From JALZCH01 sp036387135 (lineage in GTDB: Bacteria > Acidobacteriota > Blastocatellia > Pyrinomonadales > Pyrinomonadaceae), in contig DASVUH010000016.1 in the NCBI GenBank assembly GCA_036387135.1, forward strand, positions 141,132 through 205,131: a DNA stretch of 64,000 nucleotides. Reading direction: 5' to 3'. Of the stretch, positions 27,300 through 36,490 are shown piece after piece. Below the pieces are notes generated by a model that saw only the letters and a list, made by a program, of their open reading frames with translations, had not been told where the DNA came from and searched no databases. The position numbers and the translations under genes were made by a program. Each line of letters starts with the position of its first letter. Position 1 is the stretch's first letter.

Positions 27300-27744
27300 T
27301 TTCCAGCCTTTCAATATCCGCCAAATCCTGTGGTCTGCTCGCAAGGCGCTTCATTTTTATTAACCCTTCGCGCGAAACGACCGAAAGCCTATTGCCCAAA
27401 AAATCAATTTTCTCTCGCGTTTCCCAAACGTCTTCGACTTGGGGCGTAACGAGCAGTAAATCTAATGAAAGAACTTCGCCGTCAGCATCAATTTTAGAAA
27501 CGCGCCGGATTTCAACCGCTCTTTCCTTAAACGAAATATCCAAACCGCGAATATCAAAACCCTTTTCTTCGGCAATTTTATACACTTTTTCCAACGATTC
27601 AGGCTGAATCAAAATATCAATATCAACTGTCGCTCGCACAAAACCGTGAATCGCCATTGAAAGACCGCCGCAAACCGCATATTCGATTTCGTTTTCGTTC
27701 AGCGCAGAAATCAATTGGTTTAATTCGTCTATAAGCGTCGGCAT
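27286..27744 (-). CDS. Nucleotidyltransferase of the AbiEii/DUF6036-like type
   Basis: 152 residues with an N-terminal nucleotidyltransferase core: YAVCGGLSMAIHGFVRATVDIDIL supplies the GG/S motif and the DxD metal pair (Asp in TVDIDI), and LSLDLLLV gives a third acidic strand. The C-terminal helix GLIKMKRLASRPQDLADIERL is typical of AbiEii-like toxins and related proteins. Some members modify tRNA 3' ends, others are uncharacterised. It sits with its 54-residue partner between haaO/nbaC and the GNAT-ACMSD pair, 6 bases after the dioxygenase stop. Confidence 0.8.
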   Translation of the reverse strand: MPTLIDELNQLISALNENEIEYAVCGGLSMAIHGFVRATVDIDILIQPESLEKVYKIAEEKGFDIRGLDISFKERAVEIRRVSKIDADGEVLSLDLLLVTPQVEDVWETREKIDFLGNRLSVVSREGLIKMKRLASRPQDLADIERLENEES

Positions 27745-27750
27745 TTCTTA

Positions 27751-28275
27751 TTAACTAACAACATGAGGCAGTTGCATTATAGCGCCGCAGTTTTTGCAGG
27801 TTCGCAAATCTTCATCTCCGTAAAATCTTTTGAAAACGCCTTGAAACTGCGTCGTGATGTCTTCCAGCACGAAATATTCTTCGTAAAGCTTTTCGTTGCA
27901 GTTTTCGCAAAACCACAAAAGCCCGTCTACCTCGCCATTGCGCCGTTTGCGTTCGATTACAAGCCCGACCGTGTTAGCTCCGCGCACCGGATTGTGCGGG
28001 ACGCGCGGCGGGAGCAGGAAAATCTCGCCTTCTCGAACCGGCACGTCAACGGCTTTGCCGTCTTCCTGGATTTTGACGGTAATATCGCCTTCGAGCTGAT
28101 AGAAAAATTCTTCGCCTTCGTCCCAGTGATAATCTTTGCGCGAATTCGGACCGCCGACGACCATCACGATAAAATCATCGGCGTCATAAGCGCATTGATT
28201 TCCGACCGGCGGTTTCAACAAATGGCGATGCTCGTTAATCCATTGATTTAAATTAAACGGTCTTTGAATTGGCAT
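27751..28275 (-). CDS. nbaC: 3-hydroxyanthranilate 3,4-dioxygenase
   Basis: 174 residues, the cupin dioxygenase (also called HaaO) that opens 3-hydroxyanthranilate to ACMS. Catalytic Fe ligands are readable: His50 in DYHWDEGEEFF, Glu56 and His94 in VPHNPVR. The second, rubredoxin-like iron site of bacterial enzymes is also intact: Cys123 and Cys126 in CENC, Cys160 and Cys163 in CKNC, close to the spacing in the Cupriavidus enzyme. Its product is the substrate of the ACMSD encoded about 1.1 kb downstream on the same strand. Confidence 0.95.
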   Translation of the reverse strand: MPIQRPFNLNQWINEHRHLLKPPVGNQCAYDADDFIVMVVGGPNSRKDYHWDEGEEFFYQLEGDITVKIQEDGKAVDVPVREGEIFLLPPRVPHNPVRGANTVGLVIERKRRNGEVDGLLWFCENCNEKLYEEYFVLEDITTQFQGVFKRFYGDEDLRTCKNCGAIMQLPHVVS

Positions 28276-28290
28276 AATAAAATCCTCTTT

Positions 28291-28818
28291 TCAGAATTCT
28301 AAAATTTTATTGACAGTTCGCCAATTGCGCGCCGTCGCAGGAGTTTTCAGCTTGTTGTCAATATATTTTTTGCCCAGCAAACTGTCTGCTACGCCGTCGC
28401 GCAAAAGGCAGTAAACTTCGCGGTTTCTGACGGCGAATTTTTCAGTTTCGCGGTTGTTTGATAAAAGCATTTCGGCTTTTTCGTCCGACAGTTTTTCGGA
28501 CAAAAAAACGAGGTGAAAAAGTTTTTCGTCGAATTCTTCGCCGGCAAACGGATTGTTTTTGACCGCATCTCTGATTTCTTCGGCGGAACGCACCATCACG
28601 TTTGTTTTGAAAAACTCTTTTTCAACGGCTGATTCGATTTCGGCAGCGAGCTTATCGCCTTCAGTTTCAGCGGTTTCAAAAATCACGTTCCCGCTTTGAA
28701 TATAAGTTCTGATATTTTGAAATCCGAGCGAAGCGAAAACTTCCCGCAATCTCTCCATCTTTATCGAAGTGCGACCGCCGACATTGATTCCTCGCAGAAA
28801 AGCTATGTATTTAGTCAT
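28291..28818 (-). CDS. DUF1697 protein
   Basis: 175 residues of the DUF1697 family: IAFLRGINVGGRTSIKMERL at the N-terminus, RTYIQSGNVIFET next, and ATARNWRTVNKILE at the C-terminus, all family landmarks. The function of the family is not known. It lies 15 bases upstream of the dioxygenase gene, on the same strand, so it is probably co-transcribed with it. Confidence 0.9.
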   Translation of the reverse strand: MTKYIAFLRGINVGGRTSIKMERLREVFASLGFQNIRTYIQSGNVIFETAETEGDKLAAEIESAVEKEFFKTNVMVRSAEEIRDAVKNNPFAGEEFDEKLFHLVFLSEKLSDEKAEMLLSNNRETEKFAVRNREVYCLLRDGVADSLLGKKYIDNKLKTPATARNWRTVNKILEF

Positions 28819-28880
28819 CTTTTAATCAAACCCGTCAATAATTTTCCGGCAAATGCCATCGGCAACTCCGATTTAATCTT

Positions 28881-29927
28881 TTACGACAGCGATTGCATAT
28901 CAATCACAAAACGGTAGCGAACGTCGGCTTTGATCGTTCGCTCGTAAGCCTCTTCAATTTGCTGTATGGGAATTATTTCGACATCCGAAGTAATATTGTT
29001 TTTAGCACAGTAATCAAGCATTTCCTGTGTTTCCCGAATACCGCCGATCAATGAACCGGCAAGCGTTCGCTGATTTGTAATCAGCGAAAATGCATAAACT
29101 TCAGCAGGCTTGTCCGGCGCGCCGACCAGAACCATCGCACCGTCACGGCGGAGCAGATTGAGATACATATTCAGATCGTGCGGCGCGGAAACGCAGTCGA
29201 GAATGAAATCAAATTTGCCCGTCAAAGGCGTCATATTTTCAGGGTTTTTGGTCACCACAAAATTGTGCGCTCCGAGATTTCGCGCGTCTTGTTCTTTAGA
29301 AGGCGAAGTGCTGAAAACGGTTACATCGGCTCCCATCGAAACTGCGAGCTTAACGCCGATATGTCCGAGACCGCCCAAGCCGATAATCCCGACTTTCTGC
29401 CCGGCGCGGACGTTAAAACGTTTGAGCGGCGAATAAGTCGTAATTCCGGCGCAGAGCAGCGGCGCAATATTGGCGAGATTTTCATTGGCTGAAATCTTGA
29501 GCGTATAGCCTTCATCAACCACAATTTGCGCGGAATAACCGCCGAAAGTCAGCGTTTTTTCGTCCATTTCCGTGCCGTTGTAAGTCTGAGCCAAATGCTT
29601 CAGGCAAAACTGTTCAAAGCCGTCATTGCAGTTTTCGCACGTCCGACACGAATCCACAAAACAGCCGACTCCGGCAACGTCGCCTACATTGAATTTTGAA
29701 ACTTCCGCGCCGACCTGCGCCACGCGCCCGACAATTTCGTGACCGGGAACCATCGGATAAACTGAATTTCCCCATTCGTTTCTCGCCTGATGAATATCGG
29801 AATGGCAAATGCCGCAATATAAAATTTCGATCAGCACATCGCGCGCTCCTAATTCTCTGCGTTCAAAATTGAACGGCTCAAATTTCGATTTCGGTCCCTG
29901 AACTGCATATCCTTTTGTCGGTTTCAT
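28881..29927 (-). CDS. Zinc-dependent alcohol dehydrogenase, YahK/cinnamyl-alcohol type
   Basis: 348 residues of the medium-chain dehydrogenase family. Catalytic zinc: Cys in CGICHSD and His in GHEIVG. The structural zinc cysteines lie in CRTCENCNDGFEQFC. NADP Rossmann motif: GLGGLGHIGVKLA. Such enzymes reduce a broad range of aldehydes with NADPH. It lies 62 bases before the DUF1697-dioxygenase run and could be its first gene. It is not a known step of the kynurenine pathway. Confidence 0.92.
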   Translation of the reverse strand: MKPTKGYAVQGPKSKFEPFNFERRELGARDVLIEILYCGICHSDIHQARNEWGNSVYPMVPGHEIVGRVAQVGAEVSKFNVGDVAGVGCFVDSCRTCENCNDGFEQFCLKHLAQTYNGTEMDEKTLTFGGYSAQIVVDEGYTLKISANENLANIAPLLCAGITTYSPLKRFNVRAGQKVGIIGLGGLGHIGVKLAVSMGADVTVFSTSPSKEQDARNLGAHNFVVTKNPENMTPLTGKFDFILDCVSAPHDLNMYLNLLRRDGAMVLVGAPDKPAEVYAFSLITNQRTLAGSLIGGIRETQEMLDYCAKNNITSDVEIIPIQQIEEAYERTIKADVRYRFVIDMQSLS

Positions 29928-30086
29928 CTGTTTCTACTCCTCTTGTTAATTATAAAATTGATTTTAGCGGCAGAAAAAAAATAATCAAAGCATTAACTTT
30001 TAACTTAATCGAATTTGAAATTTGCAGAGCTAATTATCCGGCTGTCTTTTCAATGAAAACTGTGTTGATTCAAGCGTTTTTTCAAG

Positions 30087-30138
30087 AAAAATAAAAAAAG
30101 GCGCGGACAATTTATATGCCCGCGCCTTTTTTATTTTT
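30087..30138 (-). terminator. Intrinsic terminator of the secreted protein gene
   Basis: GC stem GGCGCGG (30100-30106) with CCGCGCC (30120-30126), a 13-base loop, and long A and T runs on either side that extend the stem. On the minus strand it follows the stop at 30149 and ends in a U run. It could also stop transcripts coming from the left. Confidence 0.85.
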
Positions 30139-30148
30139 CATCTATTAA

Positions 30149-31033
30149 CTACTTGCCAGTATTAACATACTGAATGCAATCACCCTGATTCTTGAATGTA
30201 GAACCGTTAGCACGTTTCAAAGTCTTCCAACCACCATTTTTGCAGCCTTCTTGTGATGAGGCAACTTCATATGGCTCAAAATCATATGTAACACAACTAT
30301 CGGCAGTTCCGATTTTCAGCGCGTCACTATAAGCAATCAAACCAGCGTTACCACCGCCTTGATTTACTCCGAAACCTCCAACAATAGTCGCATCGGGGTT
30401 TGCAGCTAGAATTGCATCCCAGGTTACGAAACAACTAAATGCGCAAACACCGGGAATTGCACGAGATGACCACCAAATAGCCTCGCCATCGTTATAAGCA
30501 TCCCATTGTTGCCACATACCCGGAACTACAGGTCCTTGAGAGGTATTATATACAGGCTCGAATACTAATACGGCATAGTCACCTGTTTCGAGAGTGCCTC
30601 CATTACGGTCAATTTCAATGTTTATAGCAGGGACTTGATTTACTGTTGCCGTGGAACTTGTATCGCGATAAGTAGCGTAACCAAGAGCATTTATGTCTGC
30701 TAATTTAGTTCCGGTATGTTCATAGTTAAATAAAGTAACTTTGGCATTACCATCAGGCGTTACCGTCTTAAAACTACCGATACCCTCAGGCGGGGTTCCG
30801 GGTCCAACTACAAAGTCTCCCGTTCCGGTTCCGCGATTGTATTCTACCCAACGTGTTCCGGCAGGCAAGGGTGTAGTGTCGGTAAACGACCGATTAGCAA
30901 CTGTATCTTCGGGTGTAACGACCTCTGTCACACAATCTACTGCTGCTTGAACCGCACGATTAACTAAATTGGTTGAAGCAGAAACGCCAACCATCAATGC
31001 TACTAAAAGAACTAAAAATGTAATTTTTTTCAT
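30149..31033 (-). CDS. Secreted protein with a C-terminal cysteine-containing NGGWK motif
   Basis: 294 residues from the ATG at 31033, chosen because it opens a good signal peptide (MKKITFLVLLVALMVGVSAS) and has GAGGAAAA upstream on the minus strand. The body is beta-rich, with no known catalytic motif. The C-terminus CKNGGWKTLKRANGSTFKNQ followed by GDCIQYV is a short motif shared by many secreted bacterial proteins, often as a repeated tail, with the two cysteines likely disulfide-bonded. Single-gene unit with its own terminator. Function unknown. Confidence 0.75.
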   Translation of the reverse strand: MKKITFLVLLVALMVGVSASTNLVNRAVQAAVDCVTEVVTPEDTVANRSFTDTTPLPAGTRWVEYNRGTGTGDFVVGPGTPPEGIGSFKTVTPDGNAKVTLFNYEHTGTKLADINALGYATYRDTSSTATVNQVPAINIEIDRNGGTLETGDYAVLVFEPVYNTSQGPVVPGMWQQWDAYNDGEAIWWSSRAIPGVCAFSCFVTWDAILAANPDATIVGGFGVNQGGGNAGLIAYSDALKIGTADSCVTYDFEPYEVASSQEGCKNGGWKTLKRANGSTFKNQGDCIQYVNTGK

Positions 31034-31602
31034 AAAAGATTTTCCTCTGTTTTTTTGACTAAGGTTTGAACCAAAGTCAGGGGTAATTATCAAAACTAAA
31101 GTGTGAAATTCAAACCTTTAGTTTGAATTTGTGTGTAAATCTGTGTTGCTAATTGAATATGTTTCACTGAAATAGCTGATTGTTTAATATTTCAACTGTT
31201 TCTTAACCGAATTAGCAAAACGATTTCCGTTTACCTCAGAAAGTTCAAGTTTCAAAAAAGCATAGAAACAATTAGTGAATTGTCTGCTTATTAGAATTTA
31301 GAATTTCAAAAGATAAAATCTGTTGGAAAAGTTGAAACCTTTGATTTTCTGAAGTTGTCGCAAATTTATCAAGCTGATTAAGAGATGTCAAATCAATGCT
31401 CACCAGATTTTTGATTATGAGGTAAGGCTCGGTCAGATTGATATAAAAGAGATGTTTTAAATATTTAAAAGTCTAAATTCGGGTGTTTCAAAATAATAAG
31501 TTCCAAATCCTTATTTAGTGACATAAACATTCTATGCACGGTTTCTGTTTTGATTTTCACTGAAATTTAAATCCTGCAAAAAGCAGCATATTTATTTGTG
31601 TT
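31034..31602. other. Gene-free, AT-rich interval
   Basis: About 570 bases upstream of the secreted protein gene and downstream of the deaminase gene. It holds one perfect inverted repeat (31106-31130). Otherwise I see no coding frame, RNA gene or clear promoter pair. Confidence 0.5.
31106..31130. repeat. Perfect 10-base inverted repeat with 5-base spacer
   Basis: AAATTCAAAC (31106-31115), spacer CTTTA, GTTTGAATTT (31121-31130). It lies 73 bases upstream of the start codon of the secreted protein on the minus strand, where an operator would be expected. AT-rich, with no U run fitting a terminator. Confidence 0.5.
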
Positions 31603-32025
31603 TCAATCAATAGTGGCGATAACTTTCAGTTCAATTGCAATCGGAGTGGGTAAGCAATTAATTTCAACCGTCGTGCGGCACGGCAGATTTTTCCGAAAAT
31701 ACTCGGCGTAAACTCGATTGTAAATTTGGAAATCGTCGCGCATATTCGTCAAAAAAACAGTCACGTCAACAATTTTCTCCCAGCCTGAACCTGCTTCTTC
31801 CAAAATATAACGCACATTTTGAAACACCGAACGGCATTGCGTTTCGATGTCGTAAGAAATTATCTCGCCGTTTTCATTCAATTCGACACCGGGAATTTTC
31901 TTTGTTCCGCGCTCGCGCGGTCCCACGCCCGACAGAAACAACAGATTTCCGACGCGACGCGCGTGTGGATACAAACCGACGGGGTCGGGAGCTTTGGAAG
32001 AATTGATAATGTTTTCTTCGTTCAT
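31603..32025 (-). CDS. nbaF: 2-aminomuconate deaminase (RidA fold)
   Basis: 140 residues of the YjgF/RidA fold, in the 2-aminomuconate deaminase subgroup. Its N-terminus SSKAPDPVGLYPHARRVGN and LFLSGVGPRERG read like AmnD/NbaF of Pseudomonas, and CRTTVEINCLPTPIAIELKV is the usual C-terminal active-site region. It would release ammonia from 2-aminomuconate to give 4-oxalocrotonate, after the dehydrogenase encoded at 40550. It stands alone, with gene-free DNA on both sides. Confidence 0.88.
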   Translation of the reverse strand: MNEENIINSSKAPDPVGLYPHARRVGNLLFLSGVGPRERGTKKIPGVELNENGEIISYDIETQCRSVFQNVRYILEEAGSGWEKIVDVTVFLTNMRDDFQIYNRVYAEYFRKNLPCRTTVEINCLPTPIAIELKVIATID

Positions 32026-32323
32026 AAATTACAATCAACCTGAATTTATAGCCGAGTATCTTGAAAGTATCAAACTGCTGTTTATTTAGAGTGGGGGCTG
32101 CTTTTTCGCCGTCAACGTTTCCGTGCGGAAAAAGATTTCCATAACAACCTTTAACAGCGAAGGTCGCCGCGTCGGTTTTGTAACTTTAATACGCGGCGTC
32201 TGGCTGCAAAAAACTCGATAACCTTCTGCGGGTCGTGATAATATCCATGAGCATTCTGATTTTACAGGTTAAGACTATACCGCTCGGCATCATTTAACTA
32301 AAACGGACTTTCGCGAAATCTTA
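32026..32323. other. Gene-free control region before the phospholipase operon
   Basis: About 300 bases between the divergent deaminase gene and the patatin gene. It contains an exact inverted repeat CGCCGCGT (32165-32172) and ACGCGGCG (32191-32198) with an 18-base spacer. No clear sigma-70 promoter pair could be assigned. Confidence 0.45.
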
Positions 32324-33913
32324 ATGACATCTAACGACAATCCATTCGGTGAGATCGCACTTTCGCTTTCGGGCGGCGGGTATCGCGCGGCGGCTTTTCA
32401 TTTAGGAACGCTCGATATGCTCAGAAGGCTCGGTTTGCTCGATTCGCTAAAAGTTATCTCAACTGTTTCGGGCGGAACGATCACGGGAATGTGGTATGCC
32501 GTCAGCGTTGCCGAAAGGAAGCCGTTTAACGAATTTTACGACTTGCTTTATGTCTTCCTGCGCGAGAACAACGTCGTTGCCGGGGCGATTGAAAATCTCT
32601 CGACAAAAGCAGCCGTTCGCACGCAGCCGAGCTTAATCAAAGGCGCAGCGGAGGTTTACGCTCATTCCGCCTTTTTAGGTGATCGCCGCTTGCGGTTATT
32701 GCTTGAATGCGAGGATGAGAGGCTCTCCGAGCTGATTTTCAATGCCACCGATTTTCGCAACGGCGTTTCGTTTCGCTTTGGCAAAAGCCGGAGCGTCGGA
32801 ACCGTCGTCGGGAACAGATTTGCTCAAATTAACAAGGAAATCGCCGCCGATGTCAGGCTGGCGGATATTGTCGCAGCGTCTTCGTGTTTTCCTTCGGCGT
32901 TTGAACCGATTCGTTTCCCTGATGATTTTGATTGGGGACGAATCAGTCTGGAAACTGTTCGCGACAGCCTCGATGCCGATAAAGCTCATCCGGTTTTTAA
33001 CATTCCGGTTTGTTTGATGGATGGCGGCATTTTCGACAATCAGGGCGTTGACAGCGTTTTGGACGTGTATCACCGGAAAGGAAACGAGGTCGGTTTGTTT
33101 TTAATTTCCGATACAGACCGCCGGAGCGATTCCATTTACGATTTCCCGCCGGAGCGGCAATATTTCCGCTTAACGTTTCGAGCGGTGGTGGCAATCGGAT
33201 GGATTCTGCTGATAGTTTCGCTCGTCACAATCGTCAGCCTCGCTCTTTCGTTTGTTCGCGCTTTGTACAGACCCGATTTTTCCGTCCTCGAAGCGATATT
33301 TGTTTACATAATTCCGATTTTATTTGCCGCCGTGGTCGCCTTCGCATTAATTTGGCTAAGAGTGAAATTCATCGAGCTGCAGAAAACGGTGTACAATATG
33401 ACGCGGTCGGATTTGTGGAAGTTTTTGCGGAATATTACCGTTTCCGAGCTGATCAATTTGCTCGAAGCGCGCCTGTCGTCTTTAATCGCGATGTCGTCTT
33501 CGATTTTTATGAAACGGATTCGCGACCTTATTTACAAGGACGTTAACGTTTATCCGAAATATCAAAACAGAGTAAGATCAAATCTGATTTATGACCTCGT
33601 TGACGAAGCCCGCTACGGAGCGGCTGTGCATGAAAAGAATCTGATTCCGTCCGAGGCTCTGCGCGAATCGGCTGCAAAGGCAACAGATTATCCGACAAAT
33701 CTCTGGTTTTTTGACGAAAAAGATTTAAATAATTTGATAGCCTGCGGGCAGGCGACCGTATGTTTCAATATTCTCAGATATTTGCTCGAATGCCGCGCCG
33801 ATGAGCTGGCAAATCCGCAATCGCCGGCGTTGCATTTGTATCAGAGGGCTTTTGAATTGTGGCAGACGCTAAATCATGACCCGTTTTCTCTCAAACAAAA
33901 GGAGTCGAAATAA
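32324..33913 (+). CDS. Patatin-like phospholipase with internal membrane segments
   Basis: 529 residues. Oxyanion loop SGGGYRAAAFHLG (about 16-28), nucleophile Ser49 in STVSGGT, and catalytic Asp in MDGGIFDNQG (about 230) form the Ser-Asp dyad of patatin lipases. Two strongly hydrophobic segments follow (AIGWILLIVSLVTIVSLALS and VYIIPILFAAVVAFALIW, about 288-345), so the enzyme is probably membrane-bound. A helical C-terminal half has no known domain. No signal peptide. It should hydrolyse acyl esters of phospholipids. First of three co-directional genes with phospholipase D-like and GH19 products. Confidence 0.88.
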   Translation: MTSNDNPFGEIALSLSGGGYRAAAFHLGTLDMLRRLGLLDSLKVISTVSGGTITGMWYAVSVAERKPFNEFYDLLYVFLRENNVVAGAIENLSTKAAVRTQPSLIKGAAEVYAHSAFLGDRRLRLLLECEDERLSELIFNATDFRNGVSFRFGKSRSVGTVVGNRFAQINKEIAADVRLADIVAASSCFPSAFEPIRFPDDFDWGRISLETVRDSLDADKAHPVFNIPVCLMDGGIFDNQGVDSVLDVYHRKGNEVGLFLISDTDRRSDSIYDFPPERQYFRLTFRAVVAIGWILLIVSLVTIVSLALSFVRALYRPDFSVLEAIFVYIIPILFAAVVAFALIWLRVKFIELQKTVYNMTRSDLWKFLRNITVSELINLLEARLSSLIAMSSSIFMKRIRDLIYKDVNVYPKYQNRVRSNLIYDLVDEARYGAAVHEKNLIPSEALRESAAKATDYPTNLWFFDEKDLNNLIACGQATVCFNILRYLLECRADELANPQSPALHLYQRAFELWQTLNHDPFSLKQKESK

Positions 33914-33974
33914 AACTCCGACGAATTGAAGAAGCATCGGCAACTCAGCGGGCGAAAGACAAAAGGAGAAATAA

Positions 33975-35768
33975 ATGAGAGCCAGCACGACAAAAAACGG
34001 TTTGACGCTGCGCGTCATAGCCGGAACGCGCAACGCTATCCTGGCAATTGATTTGCAGGAAAATAAACGTCAGGGATGTCTAGGATTTTCAATTCAGCGA
34101 ACCGATTTGGGAACGGCGGAAAACCCGTTGCCCGAAAATCAGAGAAAATCCCAATGGCTGCCCAATTTATTGCATTTTCCGAGCGTTCCTTTAAAAGAAG
34201 ATCAGCATTTCGCGACCACCGACCAAGCTCCTTTGCAAAAGTTTCGCTGGGGCGATTACACGCTCGAACCGGCGCACACTTATCGCTACAAAGTCATCCC
34301 GCAATACGGAAAACCCGGTGCTTTGACTACTCGCCCGGATTTGCAAAACGGGGTCGAGATCGAAATTACGACCGAAGACCCGAATAATGAAGAGACAGCG
34401 ATTTTCTTCAATCGCGGCGCGGCGGCGAGTCACACTTTCGAGATGAAGTTTCCGAATCTGAAAACAATTGACCGCGAGCCGGAAGACGACCGGAACGCCC
34501 GCACGGCAAAGCTGGTAGAAGCCGACACCGAAGAAGCAAATGAAGCGCGCGCCTGGCTTTCTATGGGCTTGGAAGAAGCGATTCTGGCGTTTTTGAGAAA
34601 AGCCGAAAAGGGCGACGCTCTGCACGCCGCGATTTACGAGTTTCAAAAACCCGAATTGCTTCAGGGAATCAAAGAAGCGGTCGAGCGCGGAGTTGACGTT
34701 CAGGTCGTTTATCATCGCCGTCAAAAAAACGAGAAGGATAAAACCGCTACTAAAAACGAAGCCGCAATCAAAGCCGCCGGACTCGACGACGCTACGCTAG
34801 CCGCAAACAATCAAAAGCCGGTCGTCAAGCCGCGCAAAGCGAATCCGCAAGACGCCATTATGCACAACAAATTCGTCGTCCTGCTCAAAAACGACGGCGA
34901 AAAACCCGTTCCGACGGCGGTCTGGACGGGTTCGACAAATTGGACTGACGGCGGAATCTACGGTCAATTAAACGTCGGTCACGCGATTTATGAGCCGGAA
35001 GTCGCCGGGATTTATGACCAATATTTTCAGCTTTTGCACGATGATGCCGACGCCTCGACGATAAAACACGCTCTCGGCGCAATCAGTCCCGTTTCGCTGC
35101 TTTTGCCCAGCGAGCATAAAGTTTTCCCGATTCTCTCGCCGCAAAGCAACGACACGATGCTGCATCTCTACGCGGCTTTGTGCGAAAACGCCCGCTGCCT
35201 GATGGTTTCCGCGCCTTTTGCGCTGTCGCCGATTATTCTGGCTGCTTTGACCAAGAAAAATCCCGATACGCTCAGATTTTTTCTGCTCGATAAACTTGGA
35301 AGCCTGGGAAAAGGCGAAGAAGTTCACATTATCGAAGGCGATCCGTCCGATTCGATTGCCGTCGCTACCACGCTCGCTTCGCCGCTGCACGATTTTCAGG
35401 GCAAGCTGCTTGAAGGAAAAGAATCTTTTCATCACGCCGGAATTCACATTCATTCCAAAATAATTCTGGTTGACCCCTTCGGTTCAGACCCGATTATCGT
35501 GACGGGTTCGGCAAATTTCTCAAATAATTCGACCGAAGTTAACGATTCAAATACGATGATAATTCGCGGTTACTCCGCCGTTGCGGATATTTACGTGACC
35601 GAATTTATGCGAATGTTCGAGCATTATCATTTTCGCGCCAAAGCGGCGGCTTCAAAAGACAAATCAAAACCGATTGGATTAATCGAGGACGATAGCTGGT
35701 CGGACGAATATTACGTTAAAGACAGCAACGAGGAAAAAGACCGGCGGATGTTTGCCGGAACTTTTTAA
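33975..35768 (+). CDS. Phospholipase D-like protein
   Basis: 597 residues with two PLD half-domains. The second HKD motif is full: HIHSKIILVD with ITGSANFSNNS-like context (about 490-515). The first is degenerate: MHNKFVVLLKND followed by TGSTNWTDGG (about 296-322) has His and Lys, but Leu where Asp is expected. An N-terminal beta-rich region (about 1-150) is of unknown type. AAAAGGAG 8 bases before the ATG is a strong ribosome site. No signal peptide. It may cleave phosphodiesters of lipids or nucleic acids. 61 bases after the patatin gene. Confidence 0.87.
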   Translation: MRASTTKNGLTLRVIAGTRNAILAIDLQENKRQGCLGFSIQRTDLGTAENPLPENQRKSQWLPNLLHFPSVPLKEDQHFATTDQAPLQKFRWGDYTLEPAHTYRYKVIPQYGKPGALTTRPDLQNGVEIEITTEDPNNEETAIFFNRGAAASHTFEMKFPNLKTIDREPEDDRNARTAKLVEADTEEANEARAWLSMGLEEAILAFLRKAEKGDALHAAIYEFQKPELLQGIKEAVERGVDVQVVYHRRQKNEKDKTATKNEAAIKAAGLDDATLAANNQKPVVKPRKANPQDAIMHNKFVVLLKNDGEKPVPTAVWTGSTNWTDGGIYGQLNVGHAIYEPEVAGIYDQYFQLLHDDADASTIKHALGAISPVSLLLPSEHKVFPILSPQSNDTMLHLYAALCENARCLMVSAPFALSPIILAALTKKNPDTLRFFLLDKLGSLGKGEEVHIIEGDPSDSIAVATTLASPLHDFQGKLLEGKESFHHAGIHIHSKIILVDPFGSDPIIVTGSANFSNNSTEVNDSNTMIIRGYSAVADIYVTEFMRMFEHYHFRAKAAASKDKSKPIGLIEDDSWSDEYYVKDSNEEKDRRMFAGTF

Positions 35769-35815
35769 TCGTTAAAGCGCAGGAAATTAAATTTAATCTT
35801 CAGGAGAGAACCACA

Positions 35816-36427
35816 ATGTTTACCTTTGACCATAAAAAATTTTTTGACGGCTATCGCACACGCTTCGGCGCATTGACTCAGGATTTGGTGGATGCGATTG
35901 AAGTTTTGCTGACCTTAATAGAAAAGGACAGCCGTTTTTCCGGCACCGAAACCGACCGGCGGCAATTGGCATACTGTCTGGCGACCTTCAAATGGGAAAC
36001 CGCACACACGATGAAGCCGATTGACGAACACGGCACCGACGCTTATTTTAATACGCGGTACGGTCCGCAGACAAAGGTTGGAAAGACGCTGGGCAATACG
36101 CAGCCGGGCGACGGCGCTTTGTTTCACGGGCGCGGATATGTACAGGTTACGGGGCGCCGGAACTATACAAAAGCAAAAACATTAACAGGCGTTGATTTGT
36201 TGACCGATCCCGACCGCGCGAAAACTCCCGAATTGGCATACGAGATAGCAATTCAGGGTATGAAGGACGGCTGGTTTACAGGCAAGAAACTTGGCAATTT
36301 TATCAAAGACGGCGCGCCTCCTGATTACGAAAATGCCAGGACAATCATCAACGGACACGATAAAGCTCAGCTCATAGCCGATATAGCTCGCCGCTTTGAT
36401 GAAGTGCTTATAGCTGCAATAAAGTAA
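35816..36427 (+). CDS. GH19-like muramidase/chitinase (endolysin type)
   Basis: 203 residues of the glycoside hydrolase 19 fold as found in phage endolysins and bacterial chitinases. Catalytic Glu61 lies in FKWETAHTMKPIDEHG, the second acid is probably Glu71, and HGRGYVQVTGRRNYTKA is the family substrate-cleft motif. It would cut peptidoglycan or chitin. No signal peptide or holin neighbour. CAGGAGAG precedes the ATG. It is 47 bases after the PLD gene, and a strong terminator 64 bases later closes the three-gene unit. Confidence 0.88.
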   Translation: MFTFDHKKFFDGYRTRFGALTQDLVDAIEVLLTLIEKDSRFSGTETDRRQLAYCLATFKWETAHTMKPIDEHGTDAYFNTRYGPQTKVGKTLGNTQPGDGALFHGRGYVQVTGRRNYTKAKTLTGVDLLTDPDRAKTPELAYEIAIQGMKDGWFTGKKLGNFIKDGAPPDYENARTIINGHDKAQLIADIARRFDEVLIAAIK

Positions 36428-36490
36428 CAAAAACATTTATTAATGAAGAGGCTGTTTCAGTTTCCAGAAGCCGGCAGTATCTAAAAATGT

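Noticed and set aside
34191..34724. 177-codon minus-strand frame
   Set aside because: Antisense to the phospholipase D-like gene, composition typical of a shadow frame.
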